From positions 1-64,000 of the forward strand of contig MESI01000127.1 in NCBI GenBank assembly GCA_001770935.1: a stretch of 64,000 nucleotides of DNA. The letters run 5' to 3'. The DNA is from Burkholderiales bacterium RIFCSPLOWO2_12_FULL_61_40 (lineage in GTDB: Bacteria; Pseudomonadota; Gammaproteobacteria; Burkholderiales; Burkholderiaceae_C). Shown here in pieces: positions 18,201-26,583 of this stretch. Under the pieces are notes generated by a model. It was not told the DNA's origin. It searched no databases and saw only the letters and a program-made list of their open reading frames with translations. Position numbers and translations under genes: made by a program. Within the stretch, counting starts at the first letter, position 1, and every line of letters begins with the position of its first letter.

Positions 18201-18300
18201 GATGGGCGATGGTGAATTCCGCAAACTGGCGGTGGAGCACTTGTTGCACAAGGTGTACGGCGCGCTGCGGGGGTCCAAGAACGACGGATTAGATTCATAG
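15220..18300 (+). CDS. hsdR: Type I restriction enzyme endonuclease/translocase subunit
   Basis: A 1026-residue HsdR. The N-terminal PD-(D/E)xK nuclease core shows LDLVLFFNGLPIATVELK at about residues 145-165. The SF2 translocase has Walker A SAGSGKS (about 317-323), VIVDEAHSSQ (motif II, about 430), FFAFTATP (motif III) and TGLQAVQTLSRLNRT (motif VI). A C-terminal helical region should dock on HsdM. ATP-driven translocation and cleavage of unmodified DNA is the family function. No frameshift, so the system appears intact. Confidence 0.95.
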   Translation: MKKHTEARLEDAIVDSLTQQGGYVAVDYRTGAAAGRYDKARALDPAQVLGFIQATQPKVWQSLQAIHKGETDKVVLDHLVKELDTKGMLKVLRQGFKCYGKKLRVAVFAPNNAMNPDTLALYGQNVLSVTRQLYYSEAHSKSLDLVLFFNGLPIATVELKNPLSGQTVEDAKKQYKKDRDPRELLFEFKKRTLVHFAVDQDQVFMATRLSGDKTHFLPFNLGDHGHAGNPPAADGGYRTAYLWREVWQRDSLLDILGRFMHLQVEEKRILTDEGIKKITKETMIFPRYHQLNSVRRLVAHASAHGPGRNYLVQHSAGSGKSNSIAWLAHRLSSLHDANDKKVFDSVIVITDRRVLDQQLQNTIYQFEHKQGVVQKIDEDTRQLVEALANGTPIVITTLQKFPFVAETLEKLRQEGQEGVAIATKDRQFAVIVDEAHSSQSGESAMELKGVLNADRIEQEAATYARDHGLDADDDADQLAGVVREMLKRGKQPNLSFFAFTATPKYKTKKVFDEPGASGEAPFHLYTMRQAVEEKFILDVLKNYITYEAYFRLVQVGDDDPHVERKKAARALARTLTFHEVNLRTKTEVMVEHFRTHVRHKIGGRAKAMVVTDGRLHAVRYKQTFDNYIAEKGYTDVKTLVAFSGTVEDPNFPDKSWTEVGMNGGIKESELPEKFDSHEYQVLLVAEKYQTGFDQPLLHTMYVDKKLTGLQAVQTLSRLNRTCAGKEDTFILDFRNKPEEIFKAFKPYYEDTPTDPLTDAQHLYRLHHQIEETGLIYEEEVKAFCAVYFRPRRKETLQDHAAMNGVLDQAVERFKDRDEEEREEVKALLVNFRNLYAFLSQVIPYQDSDLEQLYTYLRFLLTKLPRREDGGEVHLEDEVELQYYRLQKISEGQIDLTKGDGLPLKGPGDVGTGQGDQDIRLSELIDILNQRFGTDFTQADQLFFDQIQEEAVESDALRQAAVTNSKDDFRYVFEKAFEGLVIDRMEGNEEIFGKLMGDGEFRKLAVEHLLHKVYGALRGSKNDGLDS

Positions 18301-18335
18301 CCAGAGCCCATGCGCGTTCGTGACCCTTTGAATTT

Positions 18336-18398
18336 ATGCGAAATCCGGCGCTAGCCACCGTAAAACGTGCGTAAGCAGCTACTTATTTGATAGCAAAT
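18336..18398 (-). repeat. 60-bp repeat, intergenic copy
   Basis: Has GGCGCTAGCCACCG then TGCGTAAGCAGCTACTTATTTGATAGC. It lies between hsdR and vapB. Confidence 0.75.
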
Positions 18399-18431
18399 AT
18401 GCCCGACTTCCGATTTACAGTGTCTTTTGTA

Positions 18432-18481
18432 TTGGACACAAAACCAATGGGTGGCTATCATTGGTAGTCATCAATTGAGGA
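18432..18481 (+). promoter_or_regulatory. Probable vapBC promoter and operator
   Basis: TTGGAC (18432-18437) and TATCAT (18456-18461) spaced by 18 bases. The inverted pair CCAAT/ATTGG (18444-18448, 18460-18464) overlaps the -10, as expected for autorepression by a VapBC complex. GAGGAG at 18476-18481 is seven bases before the vapB ATG. Confidence 0.5.
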
Positions 18482-18488
18482 GCCCACC

Positions 18489-18722
18489 ATGGACACCGCA
18501 CGCCTTTTTCAATCGGGCCGCAGCCAAGCCGTTCGGCTGCCCAAGGAGTACCGCTTTGCCGGCACTGAGGTGGTCGTCAAGCACTTTGGCAATGGCGTGT
18601 TGCTGTTGCCCGTGGATGACCCCTGGCAAACGCTGGAAGCCGGGCTGGCTGCTTTTGAGCCGGGTTTTGTATTGACGCGCCAGCAGCCTGAAGAGCAAGT
18701 GCGGGCCGAGATCAGCCCATGA
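18489..18722 (+). CDS. vapB: VapB-type antitoxin
   Basis: A 77-residue AbrB/MazE-fold antitoxin. The N-terminal LFQSGRSQAVRLPKEYRF is the typical DNA-binding swapped-hairpin sequence of VapB, and the C-terminal part should wrap the toxin. Its stop overlaps the toxin start (ATGA). It neutralises VapC and, with it, represses the operon (known for the family). Confidence 0.9.
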   Translation: MDTARLFQSGRSQAVRLPKEYRFAGTEVVVKHFGNGVLLLPVDDPWQTLEAGLAAFEPGFVLTRQQPEEQVRAEISP

Positions 18723-19120
18723 TCCTGCTCGACACCAACATTTGCATCTACATCATCAACGCCAAGCCCCCGGCGGTGCTGGCCCGTTTTCAGCAGTACC
18801 GGATGGGTGACATCGGCTTGTGCAGCGTGGTGGCTGCTGAGCTGGCATTTGGCGTGGCCAAAAGTGGCTCGGTGCGCAACCGGCAAGCGCTGGAGATGTT
18901 TTTGGCCCCTCTGACCATCCTGCCTTTTGACGCTGCGGCCATCTGGGCCTATGGCGACTTGCGCGCTGATCTGGAGCGCCGTGGCACCCCCATTGGCTCC
19001 TTGGACACCATGATTGCCGCCCATGCCCTGAGCCAGCAGGCCATGCTGGTCACCAACAACACCCGCGAGTTTGCCAAGGTGCCGGGCTTGCAACTGGACA
19101 ACTGGGTCGCAGCCGCCTGA
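18719..19120 (+). CDS. vapC: VapC-type PIN-domain ribonuclease toxin
   Basis: A 133-residue PIN domain. The acidic active-site set is visible: D5 in LLDTNICIY, E in AAELAFG (about residue 41), D in GSLDTMIAAHA (about 98) and the terminal TNNTREFAKVPGL block. VapC toxins cleave tRNA or rRNA; the target of this one is unknown. It forms a toxin-antitoxin pair with the overlapping vapB and lies directly after the restriction operon. Confidence 0.92.
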   Translation: MILLDTNICIYIINAKPPAVLARFQQYRMGDIGLCSVVAAELAFGVAKSGSVRNRQALEMFLAPLTILPFDAAAIWAYGDLRADLERRGTPIGSLDTMIAAHALSQQAMLVTNNTREFAKVPGLQLDNWVAAA

Positions 19121-19161
19121 TCGTACCGCTATCGGTCAACGCCAGATTCGCCTTCAAGCCC

Positions 19162-20862
19162 TCAAACCACCCCCACCACCGGATACCGCATCCAAGACGG
19201 CTCCCTGAAGCGTTGTCCGTGGGTGAAGATGAAGCCCAGCACGGCTTTCTGGTCGCAGAGCAGGGCGGGGTGGTCCAGCTTCCAGTGTTCAAACTGGGCC
19301 TTTAGCTCCGGCTCGTCGCGCAGCATTTCCAGTGCCGTGTCTTCAAAGGCGTAGTCGGAAAATCCCTCTTTCTTCTCCAGCACGCTGTTGAAAAAGCCCC
19401 AGCGAAAAAAGCTGTCGTGGCCCTGGGGTTCCAGTGTTTCGATGGCGTAGCGGGCCTGGGGCTGATCCAGGTGGACGAGGACGTCGCCGGCACGCGCCAG
19501 CACGGTTTCGGTGTGGGTGCTGAGGCTGACTTCGTCGTGGAACATGTGGCCTTCGTAGGGCTGGGGGCGGGTGCGCACCGATTCGATGCGGTAGCTGCGC
19601 ACGCTCAAGGTCTGGTCGCTGGCCAGGCGTTCCAGTTGCACCTTGTTCCATTGCAGGCGCTCCAGCACTTCGCGCCAGGCCTGCGGGATCAGGTAGGCCT
19701 TGGGGGTGTCGATCACAACCTCTTCGGTGCAGCGGCCGTAAAAGGTGATTTCTTTTTCCCAGGGCTGGTTGCGGTCATACGTCAGACGCGCATAGGTACC
19801 CAGCAGGCTGGGGCGGTAGACCGCCTTGAAGCCTTGGAAGCGCACGGGGGTGGGGCGTGTGGTGTCGATCTTCCAGAGCACCGGCCATTGCCGCCGCTGC
19901 ATCGCCGCTTGCCTGTCTTGGGCGCGCAGGCTCTGGATGTGCGCGGCGTGGTGCACGGTGTAGTCCAGCACGGTGTCCACCAACGCCCGCATGGACGCGT
20001 AGCGCTGGCCGTAGGGTTTGAGCATATGGGTTTCGGGCATGAAACCGATGGTGTGGTGCAGCGCGGCGTAGCCGGTGGAAAAGCGGGGCACCTCCAGCGT
20101 GTGTTCAATGCCATCGTCGGGGATGTCCTGGACGGTGTGCACGTAGGGCACGATGGGCCAGCCGCGCTGCTCCATGGCTTGGTTGATGGCGGGCAGCATG
20201 GTGTCGCGCAGGTAGGGCCCCAGGTCAGAGCCCAGCTTGTCCGTTTGCGTGTGGATCAGCGTCATGGTGTGCTGGTAGTCCGCACCGTTGGAGGTATGGG
20301 TGTCCACCATGACATCGGGGTCCCAGTCGGTGAAGAAGCGGGTGAAGGCCTGCGCCGCCAGGCTGTCGCATTTGATGAAGTCGCGGTTCAAATCCAAATT
20401 GCGCCCGTTGGCCCGAAAGCCAAACAGTTCGGGGCCGAGTTGGTCGGTGCGCGAGGTGTTGCCGCGGTTTATGCAGCCGTCCACGTTGTACACGGGGATG
20501 AACAAAAACACGGTGTCGCCCAGCGCCGCCCGCCGCTCGGGCTGGGTGCAAAAGTCCCGCACCAGTGCCATGCAGCTGTCGATGCCCTCGGGCTCACCGG
20601 GGTGGATGCCGTTGTTGTTGAAGAAGACAGGCCGCCCTGCGGCCTGAAGCTGCTCGCGCGCCAACACGCCGTCGGCGGTGACCACGCCCGCGTGGATCGG
20701 GACGCCGTTGTCTGACAGGCCGATCTGGAAGAAGCGCAGCACGCCGGGAAAATGGGCCTGCAGGGCTTCGTAAAACGCAATGCATTGCGCCCAGGTTGTG
20801 GTCTGGTTGTGGTTGCCCGCCTCGTAGGGTGTGGGGAACGGGTCTTGTGGTAGGTGGGGCAT
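19162..20862 (-). CDS. M14-family zinc carboxypeptidase
   Basis: A 566-residue protein with the M14 zinc ligands HPGE (NNNGIHPGEPEG, about residue 93) and a later His in VDTHTSNGADYQHT, plus the substrate-binding NGRNLDLNRDF block (about 150). No signal peptide is evident at the N terminus, so it is probably cytoplasmic. The C-terminal 220 residues form an extra domain without a recognised family. It likely removes C-terminal residues from peptides; substrate unknown. Confidence 0.82.
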   Translation of the reverse strand: MPHLPQDPFPTPYEAGNHNQTTTWAQCIAFYEALQAHFPGVLRFFQIGLSDNGVPIHAGVVTADGVLAREQLQAAGRPVFFNNNGIHPGEPEGIDSCMALVRDFCTQPERRAALGDTVFLFIPVYNVDGCINRGNTSRTDQLGPELFGFRANGRNLDLNRDFIKCDSLAAQAFTRFFTDWDPDVMVDTHTSNGADYQHTMTLIHTQTDKLGSDLGPYLRDTMLPAINQAMEQRGWPIVPYVHTVQDIPDDGIEHTLEVPRFSTGYAALHHTIGFMPETHMLKPYGQRYASMRALVDTVLDYTVHHAAHIQSLRAQDRQAAMQRRQWPVLWKIDTTRPTPVRFQGFKAVYRPSLLGTYARLTYDRNQPWEKEITFYGRCTEEVVIDTPKAYLIPQAWREVLERLQWNKVQLERLASDQTLSVRSYRIESVRTRPQPYEGHMFHDEVSLSTHTETVLARAGDVLVHLDQPQARYAIETLEPQGHDSFFRWGFFNSVLEKKEGFSDYAFEDTALEMLRDEPELKAQFEHWKLDHPALLCDQKAVLGFIFTHGQRFREPSWMRYPVVGVV

Positions 20863-20892
20863 AGGTGATAGGGGGTGAGGTGGGTTGCCGAC

Positions 20893-21777
20893 TCAAGTGC
20901 GGGTTGCTTGCGGCGCGGGTTTGCGCAGGGCGATGGTGGCCCCCAGGCAACTGAGTGCGCAGCCCAGCAGCAGGTAGCCCGTGGGTTGGGATTCGCCAAT
21001 AAAAATCGACCCCAGCCCACCCACCGCCGGGAACAAGGCCACCATGTAGTTGCTGGCGGCAGCACCGATGCGCTCCACCAGTTTCAGGTAAAACAGCCAG
21101 GCCAGGCAGGACGCAACCAGGGTGAGGTAGAGCAGGGCGCCCACATAGTGCAAGGCGGGATCAAAGGCAAAAGGCGTTCCGCGCAGCAGCACATACACCA
21201 GCATGAGCAGGGCCGCCACGGCAAACCCGCAGGTGTTGGCATACAGGGGGTGGATTTTGTGCTGGGCGTTTCGGGCCGAGCACACGTCGCCCAACGAAGT
21301 GAGCAGGGTTCCGAGCACGGCAAAGCCCAGGCCCAGCAGCGTATGGGCGCCGGTGTCTTGCTGCAGGAGGGGAACCACCAGAACCGCAACCCCGCCTGCG
21401 CCCAGCGCGCCGCCCAGGAACACCGCAGGTCGCAGGGTTTGGTTGAGAAAGAGACCCAGCATCAGCGGTGTGCTCAGGGTCTTCAGGGAAAACACCAAAG
21501 TCACCAGGGCGGCGGGTACCCAGGTGGTGGCGTAGTACAGCAGCAGGTAGCTCAGGCAGAGGTTCAGCAGGCCAAAGCCAAACAGAAAAAATCCGTCTCC
21601 CCGCCGGGGTCTGCCCGCCGGTTTCAGGGCCCAGGTCAACACCAGGAATACCAGTGCCGTTGCCGCCAGCCGGTACAGCAGCGACAACTCCAAAGCCACG
21701 GTGTGGCCCTGAACTTTGACGGCAATAAAGTTCAAGCCCCACGCCAGCAGGCAAAAGGCATACATGAAGGCATTCAC
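20893..21777 (-). CDS. EamA/DMT-superfamily transporter
   Basis: A 294-residue, very hydrophobic protein with about ten predicted transmembrane segments in two repeated halves, as in drug/metabolite (EamA) transporters, for example LSLLYRLAATALVFLVLTWA and GFGLLNLCLSYLLLYYATTW. Substrate cannot be inferred. It lies downstream of the M14 gene's start on the same strand and is preceded by a 118-base gap divergent to the pilin-like gene. Confidence 0.85.
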   Translation of the reverse strand: MNAFMYAFCLLAWGLNFIAVKVQGHTVALELSLLYRLAATALVFLVLTWALKPAGRPRRGDGFFLFGFGLLNLCLSYLLLYYATTWVPAALVTLVFSLKTLSTPLMLGLFLNQTLRPAVFLGGALGAGGVAVLVVPLLQQDTGAHTLLGLGFAVLGTLLTSLGDVCSARNAQHKIHPLYANTCGFAVAALLMLVYVLLRGTPFAFDPALHYVGALLYLTLVASCLAWLFYLKLVERIGAAASNYMVALFPAVGGLGSIFIGESQPTGYLLLGCALSCLGATIALRKPAPQATRT

Positions 21778-21895
21778 GGTGGGAGCGTTTTCCTGTTTGG
21801 ATGGGGCTGGCGTGCACGCGCCTTAGGCTGGGCGGCACAAGCTTCCCATCTTAAACATAGCTTGGTTGATGGAGTCTGCGTAAATTCCACTGAGA

Positions 21896-22462
21896 ATGGA
21901 GCCCATGCCTACCACTTTCCGGAAAATACGCGCAGGTCTTACCAATTGGCCCCTGTCCCTGCATTTCAAACGGCTTGGCGCCTTGAAAAAACTTTGCCAG
22001 GGCTTCACCCTGATCGAAATGCTGGTGGTGATCGCCGTCATTGCCATTCTGGCCATGATGGCCATGCCCAGCTACCAAGGGAAGATTCTGCGCGACCAGA
22101 TTGTGGAAGGCAGTGCCTTGGCAAACATTGTTAAAACACCCGTGGCCAACTATTGGACAAGCACCAAGTCATTTCCGCCAGACAACGCCGCTGTGGGGCT
22201 GCCTGTGGCAGACAAGATTGTCAACAACCTGGTGCAATCCGTCACGGTGCAGGACGGCGCGATTCACATCACCTACGGCAACCGCGCCAGTGGGGCTCTG
22301 AAAAACAAGGTCTTGACACTTCGTCCGGCGGTGGTGGAGGATGCCCCCATCGTGCCTCTGGTCTGGGTGTGTGGATCCGCCAAGGGGCCTGAAAAAATGA
22401 CGGTCTGGGGGGACGATAAAACCAATATTCCCCAGGAATATCTGCCGCTCAACTGCCGTTAA
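21896..22462 (+). CDS. Type IV pilin-like (prepilin) protein
   Basis: A 188-residue protein with a class III signal: G36 then FTLIEMLVVIAVIAILAMM, with Glu at position +5 of the mature protein, cleaved and N-methylated by prepilin peptidase. The leader is unusually long (36 residues, or 33 from the ATG at 21905). Two Cys near the end (WVCGSA and LNCR) could form the D-region disulfide. It stands alone with no pilus assembly genes nearby, so it may be a minor or orphan pilin. Confidence 0.85.
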   Translation: MEPMPTTFRKIRAGLTNWPLSLHFKRLGALKKLCQGFTLIEMLVVIAVIAILAMMAMPSYQGKILRDQIVEGSALANIVKTPVANYWTSTKSFPPDNAAVGLPVADKIVNNLVQSVTVQDGAIHITYGNRASGALKNKVLTLRPAVVEDAPIVPLVWVCGSAKGPEKMTVWGDDKTNIPQEYLPLNCR

Positions 22463-22542
22463 ATGCCCCGAAGCCAAGTTATGAAGTGGAGACCGTGAAA
22501 TTGTGTTTGAGCCGCTGTTGCTATTCCTGTTGGATGGTTTGC

Positions 22543-23700
22543 TTATTGGGGCGCGGTGCTGGTGTTTGCCACCACCCGCAGCAAACGCCCTTTGGCATGG
22601 TCCGTCAGCACATAGAGCCAGCCGTCCGGCCCCTGGCGCACGTCGCGGATGCGTTCGCCCGCATCTGCCAGCAGCTTGTGTTCGCGCAGCACCCGGCCCT
22701 GGAAGGGCGTGGATAGCTCGATGCGGTCCAGGTAGCCGAACTTGAGAGAGCCGACAAACAGGTTGCCCACCCAGGCCCGGCCATACCGTTCGCTGCTCAA
22801 AAACGCCATGCCCGACGGCGCGATGGACGGCACCCAGTAATGCAGCGGCTGCTCCATACCCGCCTTGGCCGTGATGCCCTCACCGACTTTGCCGCCGCCA
22901 TAGTTCTCTCCATAGGTGATGACTGGCCAGCCGTAGTTACGGCCCTTTTGCGGCAGGTTGATTTCATCCCCGCCTTGGGGGCCGTGTTCATGCGTCCACA
23001 GGGTGCCGTCGGGCGCGAGTGTGGCGCCCTGGATGTTGCGGTGGCCGTAGGACCAGATTTCGGGCAGGGCACCGGTCTGTTTTACAAAGGGGTTGTCGGG
23101 CGGCACCGAGCCGTCTTTGCCGATGCGGATGATTTTTCCCAGGTGCTTGTCCAGTTTTTGCGCGTCTTCCCTGTGCGTAAAGCGCTCTCCTAAGGTGAGG
23201 AACAGCAGCCCGTCGGGTTGGCCCTGGGTGCGGCTTTCGACGATGCGGCAGCCAAAGTGCTGCAGGCTGATCACCTTGGGTTGTTGGCTGAAAAGCACCT
23301 TCACGTCTTCCAGCCGGGAGCGGTCGTCGGCCAGGCGGGCGCGGGCCAGTGCTGTGCTGCTGCCGCGCATGCCGACCTCGGAAAAGCAGAAATACAGGGT
23401 GCGGTTGTGGGCAAAGTCGCTGTCTGGCACCAGGTCCAGCAGGCCGCCCTGTCCGCCTGTGGCGACTTCGGGCACGCCTGCCAGGGGCTTGCCCACCGTA
23501 CCGCTGGCCTCCACCACCCGCATCCGCCCCGGTCGTTCGGTGATAAGAAAGCGTCCCTCGGGCAAAAATGCGACGGCCCAGGGGTGCTCCAGACCGGACG
23601 CCACCACCTCGGCACGCACGGATTGCGCCCTGGCGATGGGTGCGGCGCCCAGCAGCGCCAACAGAAGCAGACACATTCTTGAGGAGAAGACGGGGACCAT
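22543..23700 (-). CDS. PQQ-dependent sugar dehydrogenase-like periplasmic protein
   Basis: A 385-residue protein with a signal peptide (MCLLLLALLGAAPIARA) and a six-bladed propeller of the soluble aldose sugar dehydrogenase family (YliI/Asd-like): HPWAVAFLPEGRFLITERPG, GGQGGLLDLVPD, YGHRNIQGA and EHGPQGGDEIN. Family members oxidise sugars with pyrroloquinoline quinone. The ATG at 23700 was preferred because AGGAG lies six bases before it; an upstream ATG at 23733 would place eleven residues before the signal peptide. Confidence 0.85.
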   Translation of the reverse strand: MVPVFSSRMCLLLLALLGAAPIARAQSVRAEVVASGLEHPWAVAFLPEGRFLITERPGRMRVVEASGTVGKPLAGVPEVATGGQGGLLDLVPDSDFAHNRTLYFCFSEVGMRGSSTALARARLADDRSRLEDVKVLFSQQPKVISLQHFGCRIVESRTQGQPDGLLFLTLGERFTHREDAQKLDKHLGKIIRIGKDGSVPPDNPFVKQTGALPEIWSYGHRNIQGATLAPDGTLWTHEHGPQGGDEINLPQKGRNYGWPVITYGENYGGGKVGEGITAKAGMEQPLHYWVPSIAPSGMAFLSSERYGRAWVGNLFVGSLKFGYLDRIELSTPFQGRVLREHKLLADAGERIRDVRQGPDGWLYVLTDHAKGRLLRVVANTSTAPQ

Positions 23701-23772
23701 GGCAAGCTCCTGGGGGCAAAGCGGGGCATCCATACTAGTCTTGCGCCGGTAGACGTGCTGGGCGTGGGGATT

Positions 23773-23833
23773 TGCAGTTAAAAATGCCTGCAGCCCCCGT
23801 TGAATATGCGTAAGCAGCTACTATTTTGATAGC
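23773..23833 (-). repeat. 60-bp repeat, intergenic copy
   Basis: Has TGCAGCCCCCGTTGAATA then TGCGTAAGCAGCTACTATTTTGATAGC. It lies in the 215-base gap between the sugar dehydrogenase and chemoreceptor genes. Confidence 0.75.
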
Positions 23834-23915
23834 GACTATGGCGTGGATTGGGGTGCCGCTTTATTCTGTGGAATAGGGCAAGAGCCTGGACGTTTTCGCC
23901 CGGGTTCCGCCAAGT

Positions 23916-25928
23916 TTAATCATGGGTGAGCTGTGGCAGGCGCTTGCTGTGGCCGGTGTGGGGCAATCGGTTCGACGCCTGCACGGCATTTTCCGATGTA
24001 CCCAGCTTGAACACCGACACCGCTTGCGCCAGACGTTGCGCCTGGTCGCGCAGGCTCTCCGCGGCGGCTGCGGATTGCTCCACCAGTGCCGCGTTTTGCT
24101 GTGTCATCTGGTCCAGCTCATTGACGGCGGAGTTGACCTGGCCAATGCCGTCGGACTGCTCGGCGGATGCCGCGGTGATCTCGCCAATGATGCTGCTGAC
24201 CCGCTGGACGGAGTCCACAATCTCGCCCATGGTGCTGCCGGCGGTTTGGACCAGCAAGGCGCCGGACTCTACTTTTTCCACCGACGCGCCGATCAGTGAC
24301 TTGATTTCCCGGGCCGCCTCGGCGCTGCGTTGCGCAAGGCTGCGCACTTCGCTGGCCACCACGGCAAATCCGCGCCCCTGCTCACCGGCGCGGGCGGCTT
24401 CCACGGCGGCATTCAGGGCCAGAATGTTGGTCTGGAAGGCGATGCCGTCGATCACGCTGATGATGTCGGCAATTTTTTTGGAGCTGTGGTTGATCTCGTT
24501 CATGGTGGTGACCACCTGGCCCACCACCGTGCCACCGCGCGCCGCCACCTCGGCGGCCGATGAGGCGAGGTGATTGGCCTGCTGTGCTGCATCCGCAGAC
24601 TGCCGCACGGTCCCGGTGAGCTGCTCCAGACTGGACGCGGCACGCTGCAGGTTGCTGGCGGTTTGCTCGGTGCGCACGCTCAGGTCCTGGTTGCCGCTGG
24701 CGATTTCGGCGCTGGCGGTGCCGATGCTGTCCACCGATAAACGCACCTGCGACAGTGCTTGTACATAGCGCTGGCGCATGCCTTCCACCTCGTTGACCAA
24801 GGCGCCTATTTCATCGCGCCGGTCGTTGTAAAAGGCCCGCGTCAGGTCTCCTTGGGCCACTGCGGTGATCGCCTTGGTCAGCTCGCCCAGCGGGGCGCTC
24901 ACGGTGCGCCGCACCAGTATGTAGAGCCCCACTCCCAGCAAAGCGGCGGTGGCCGCCAGCAGCGCCCAGATCATCCGCATATTGGTCCAGTATTTGGCCA
25001 TGGACTCGCTTTCGGAAATCTCAGCCACATACCAGCTGTTTCCCGCCTGGGTCTTGCGCATGACGGCCCACCGGTCGTCCTGTTTGGCGCCGAGCAGCGC
25101 CTGTGCATTTCGGACATAACCATCGGGTGCGGCAGCCAGATCGGCCAGGAATTTTTCGGCCTGCGGGTAAACCTCCAGCACTTTCTTGCCTTTGGCGCTG
25201 GGGTGCACCGCAAACCGGGCGTCGGACAGGGCCCCCGGCGCGTCGATGAGGTAGATGCCCCCCGATTCAAAGAAGCGGTTCTCTGCGGTCTGCTTTTCCA
25301 GAGCCGCCTGCTGCAGGGAAAAATCATTGCCCACAAAGAAGATGCCAATGACGGTGCCTGCCGCGTTTTTGATGGGCGCATAGTGGGTGAAGTAGAACTT
25401 GCCGAACAGCATCGCCGAGCCGGTGTAGGTTTGGCCTGCCAGAACCAATTTGTAGGCCGGGTGGGTGCGCTCCAGCACGGTGCCAACGGCGCGTTCCCCG
25501 TCCTCTTTTTTGAGCGAGGTGGTTATGCGCACGAAGTCATCCCCCTTTTTGGCAAATACCGTTGCCACTCCGCCGCCCGTGTCTCGGGCGAATTTGTCAA
25601 CGGCGCTGGTATCGTTGTTGACTGCGGCGCCAAAGCTCGTCAGCTCACCGGAGGCCTCATTCAGGATTGGCGCGGGGTCGAAATCCTGTCGGAAGGTGCT
25701 GAAGGACCGAAGCACCTGCTCGCGGCTGGTCTGGTCGGCGGAATCCGCCGCGCTGACCAGGCTTTGGACCCGCTCCGCCACCGAGGTTTGCATCAGGGCA
25801 TGGGTGCTTCTTTGCTCCAGCGCGCCGATGGCAAGGCTGACCGCCAGGAATACCACAGCCAGCCCGGAGAGCGACAACAGTGCCAGTTTGCGTGCGACGG
25901 ACTGGCTTTGAGTGCTGGAGTGTTCCAT
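23916..25928 (-). CDS. Methyl-accepting chemotaxis protein with periplasmic Cache domain
   Basis: A 670-residue transmembrane receptor. First membrane segment at about residues 14-36, then a large Cache-type sensor ([20 protein letters not shown] and [11 protein letters not shown] are recognisable), second segment at about 315-337 ([20 protein letters not shown]), HAMP, and a signalling domain with the invariant tip [20 protein letters not shown] at about 500-520. It relays ligand binding to CheA/CheW. There is no terminal NWETF-like pentapeptide. Ligand unknown. Confidence 0.93.
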   Translation of the reverse strand: MEHSSTQSQSVARKLALLSLSGLAVVFLAVSLAIGALEQRSTHALMQTSVAERVQSLVSAADSADQTSREQVLRSFSTFRQDFDPAPILNEASGELTSFGAAVNNDTSAVDKFARDTGGGVATVFAKKGDDFVRITTSLKKEDGERAVGTVLERTHPAYKLVLAGQTYTGSAMLFGKFYFTHYAPIKNAAGTVIGIFFVGNDFSLQQAALEKQTAENRFFESGGIYLIDAPGALSDARFAVHPSAKGKKVLEVYPQAEKFLADLAAAPDGYVRNAQALLGAKQDDRWAVMRKTQAGNSWYVAEISESESMAKYWTNMRMIWALLAATAALLGVGLYILVRRTVSAPLGELTKAITAVAQGDLTRAFYNDRRDEIGALVNEVEGMRQRYVQALSQVRLSVDSIGTASAEIASGNQDLSVRTEQTASNLQRAASSLEQLTGTVRQSADAAQQANHLASSAAEVAARGGTVVGQVVTTMNEINHSSKKIADIISVIDGIAFQTNILALNAAVEAARAGEQGRGFAVVASEVRSLAQRSAEAAREIKSLIGASVEKVESGALLVQTAGSTMGEIVDSVQRVSSIIGEITAASAEQSDGIGQVNSAVNELDQMTQQNAALVEQSAAAAESLRDQAQRLAQAVSVFKLGTSENAVQASNRLPHTGHSKRLPQLTHD

Positions 25929-25989
25929 GGGATGTCCTTTTTTAAGCGTTTGGAGGGGGACTCCTCCACCGCAAGTCTAACGGCGTTCG

Positions 25990-26583
25990 CTATCGCGAGT
26001 CCAGATCCACGGTGATCTCTTGTTCAAACAGTTCCACCGCCGTCTGGGCGACCTGCATGGTGTCAAAGTAGGCATAGGCCCCGACGCCGACGGCGCCCAG
26101 CAAAGGTACAAAACGCGCCGCCCCCTTGCTGATGGCCACCTGGGTGAGTTTGATGCCCAGATTTTTTGCCAGGGTCTGCAAAACGCTCAGGGTGGTTTGC
26201 TGCACCACCACGCGTTCACCCACCCGCACCACCACGTCACGGAACAACTGGGCCGAGACATGTTTGAACAGGCAGTACAGCATTTGCTCTCGGCCCAGGG
26301 TTTTTTGCTGGCCGTACACGCTGGCAATGTCGGACACCATTTGTGCCTGTAGTTTCCAGACCCCCACCAGTTCCGGCAAGACGGTGAGCCAGCCCAGGAA
26401 GCCGGGGGGCAGGGACAGGGAGGCCGACAGCAGGCTGGCCTTGCGCGCCGCAGCGCGGCTGATGGCATGGGCGCGCTGTGCGGGTTGGTCCAGGGCTTGT
26501 TCCTGGCTGGGGGGGACTTGCAGCACCAATTCAAAAATGGCGTCTGAAAGCGCGGATGGGGATTGCGGGGGCGGCTTAGCCAT
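25990..26583 (-). CDS. Hypothetical protein with hydrophobic helices, possibly EcsC/DUF697-like
   Basis: A 197-residue protein. Two hydrophobic stretches (ASLSLPPGFLGWLTVLPELV and GAARFVPLLGAVGVGAYAY) bracket an amphipathic middle, a pattern resembling EcsC or DUF697 membrane-associated proteins. I am not sure of the family. The start overlaps the end of the exonuclease gene by eight bases, so the two are likely co-transcribed. No function proposed. Confidence 0.65.
   Translation of the reverse strand: MAKPPPQSPSALSDAIFELVLQVPPSQEQALDQPAQRAHAISRAAARKASLLSASLSLPPGFLGWLTVLPELVGVWKLQAQMVSDIASVYGQQKTLGREQMLYCLFKHVSAQLFRDVVVRVGERVVVQQTTLSVLQTLAKNLGIKLTQVAISKGAARFVPLLGAVGVGAYAYFDTMQVAQTAVELFEQEITVDLDSR

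Noticed and set aside
19417..20715. 432-codon plus-strand frame opposite the M14 peptidase
   Set aside because: Valine, glycine and histidine-rich shadow of the real gene, without domains or a ribosome-binding site.
20875..22134. 419-codon plus-strand frame over the DMT transporter
   Set aside because: Gln/Gly-rich antisense translation; the minus strand encodes a hydrophobic ten-helix transporter and the 3' part reads the pilin in the wrong frame.
22486..22716. 76-codon ORF after the pilin-like gene
   Set aside because: Mostly antisense to the end of the sugar dehydrogenase gene and without a domain.
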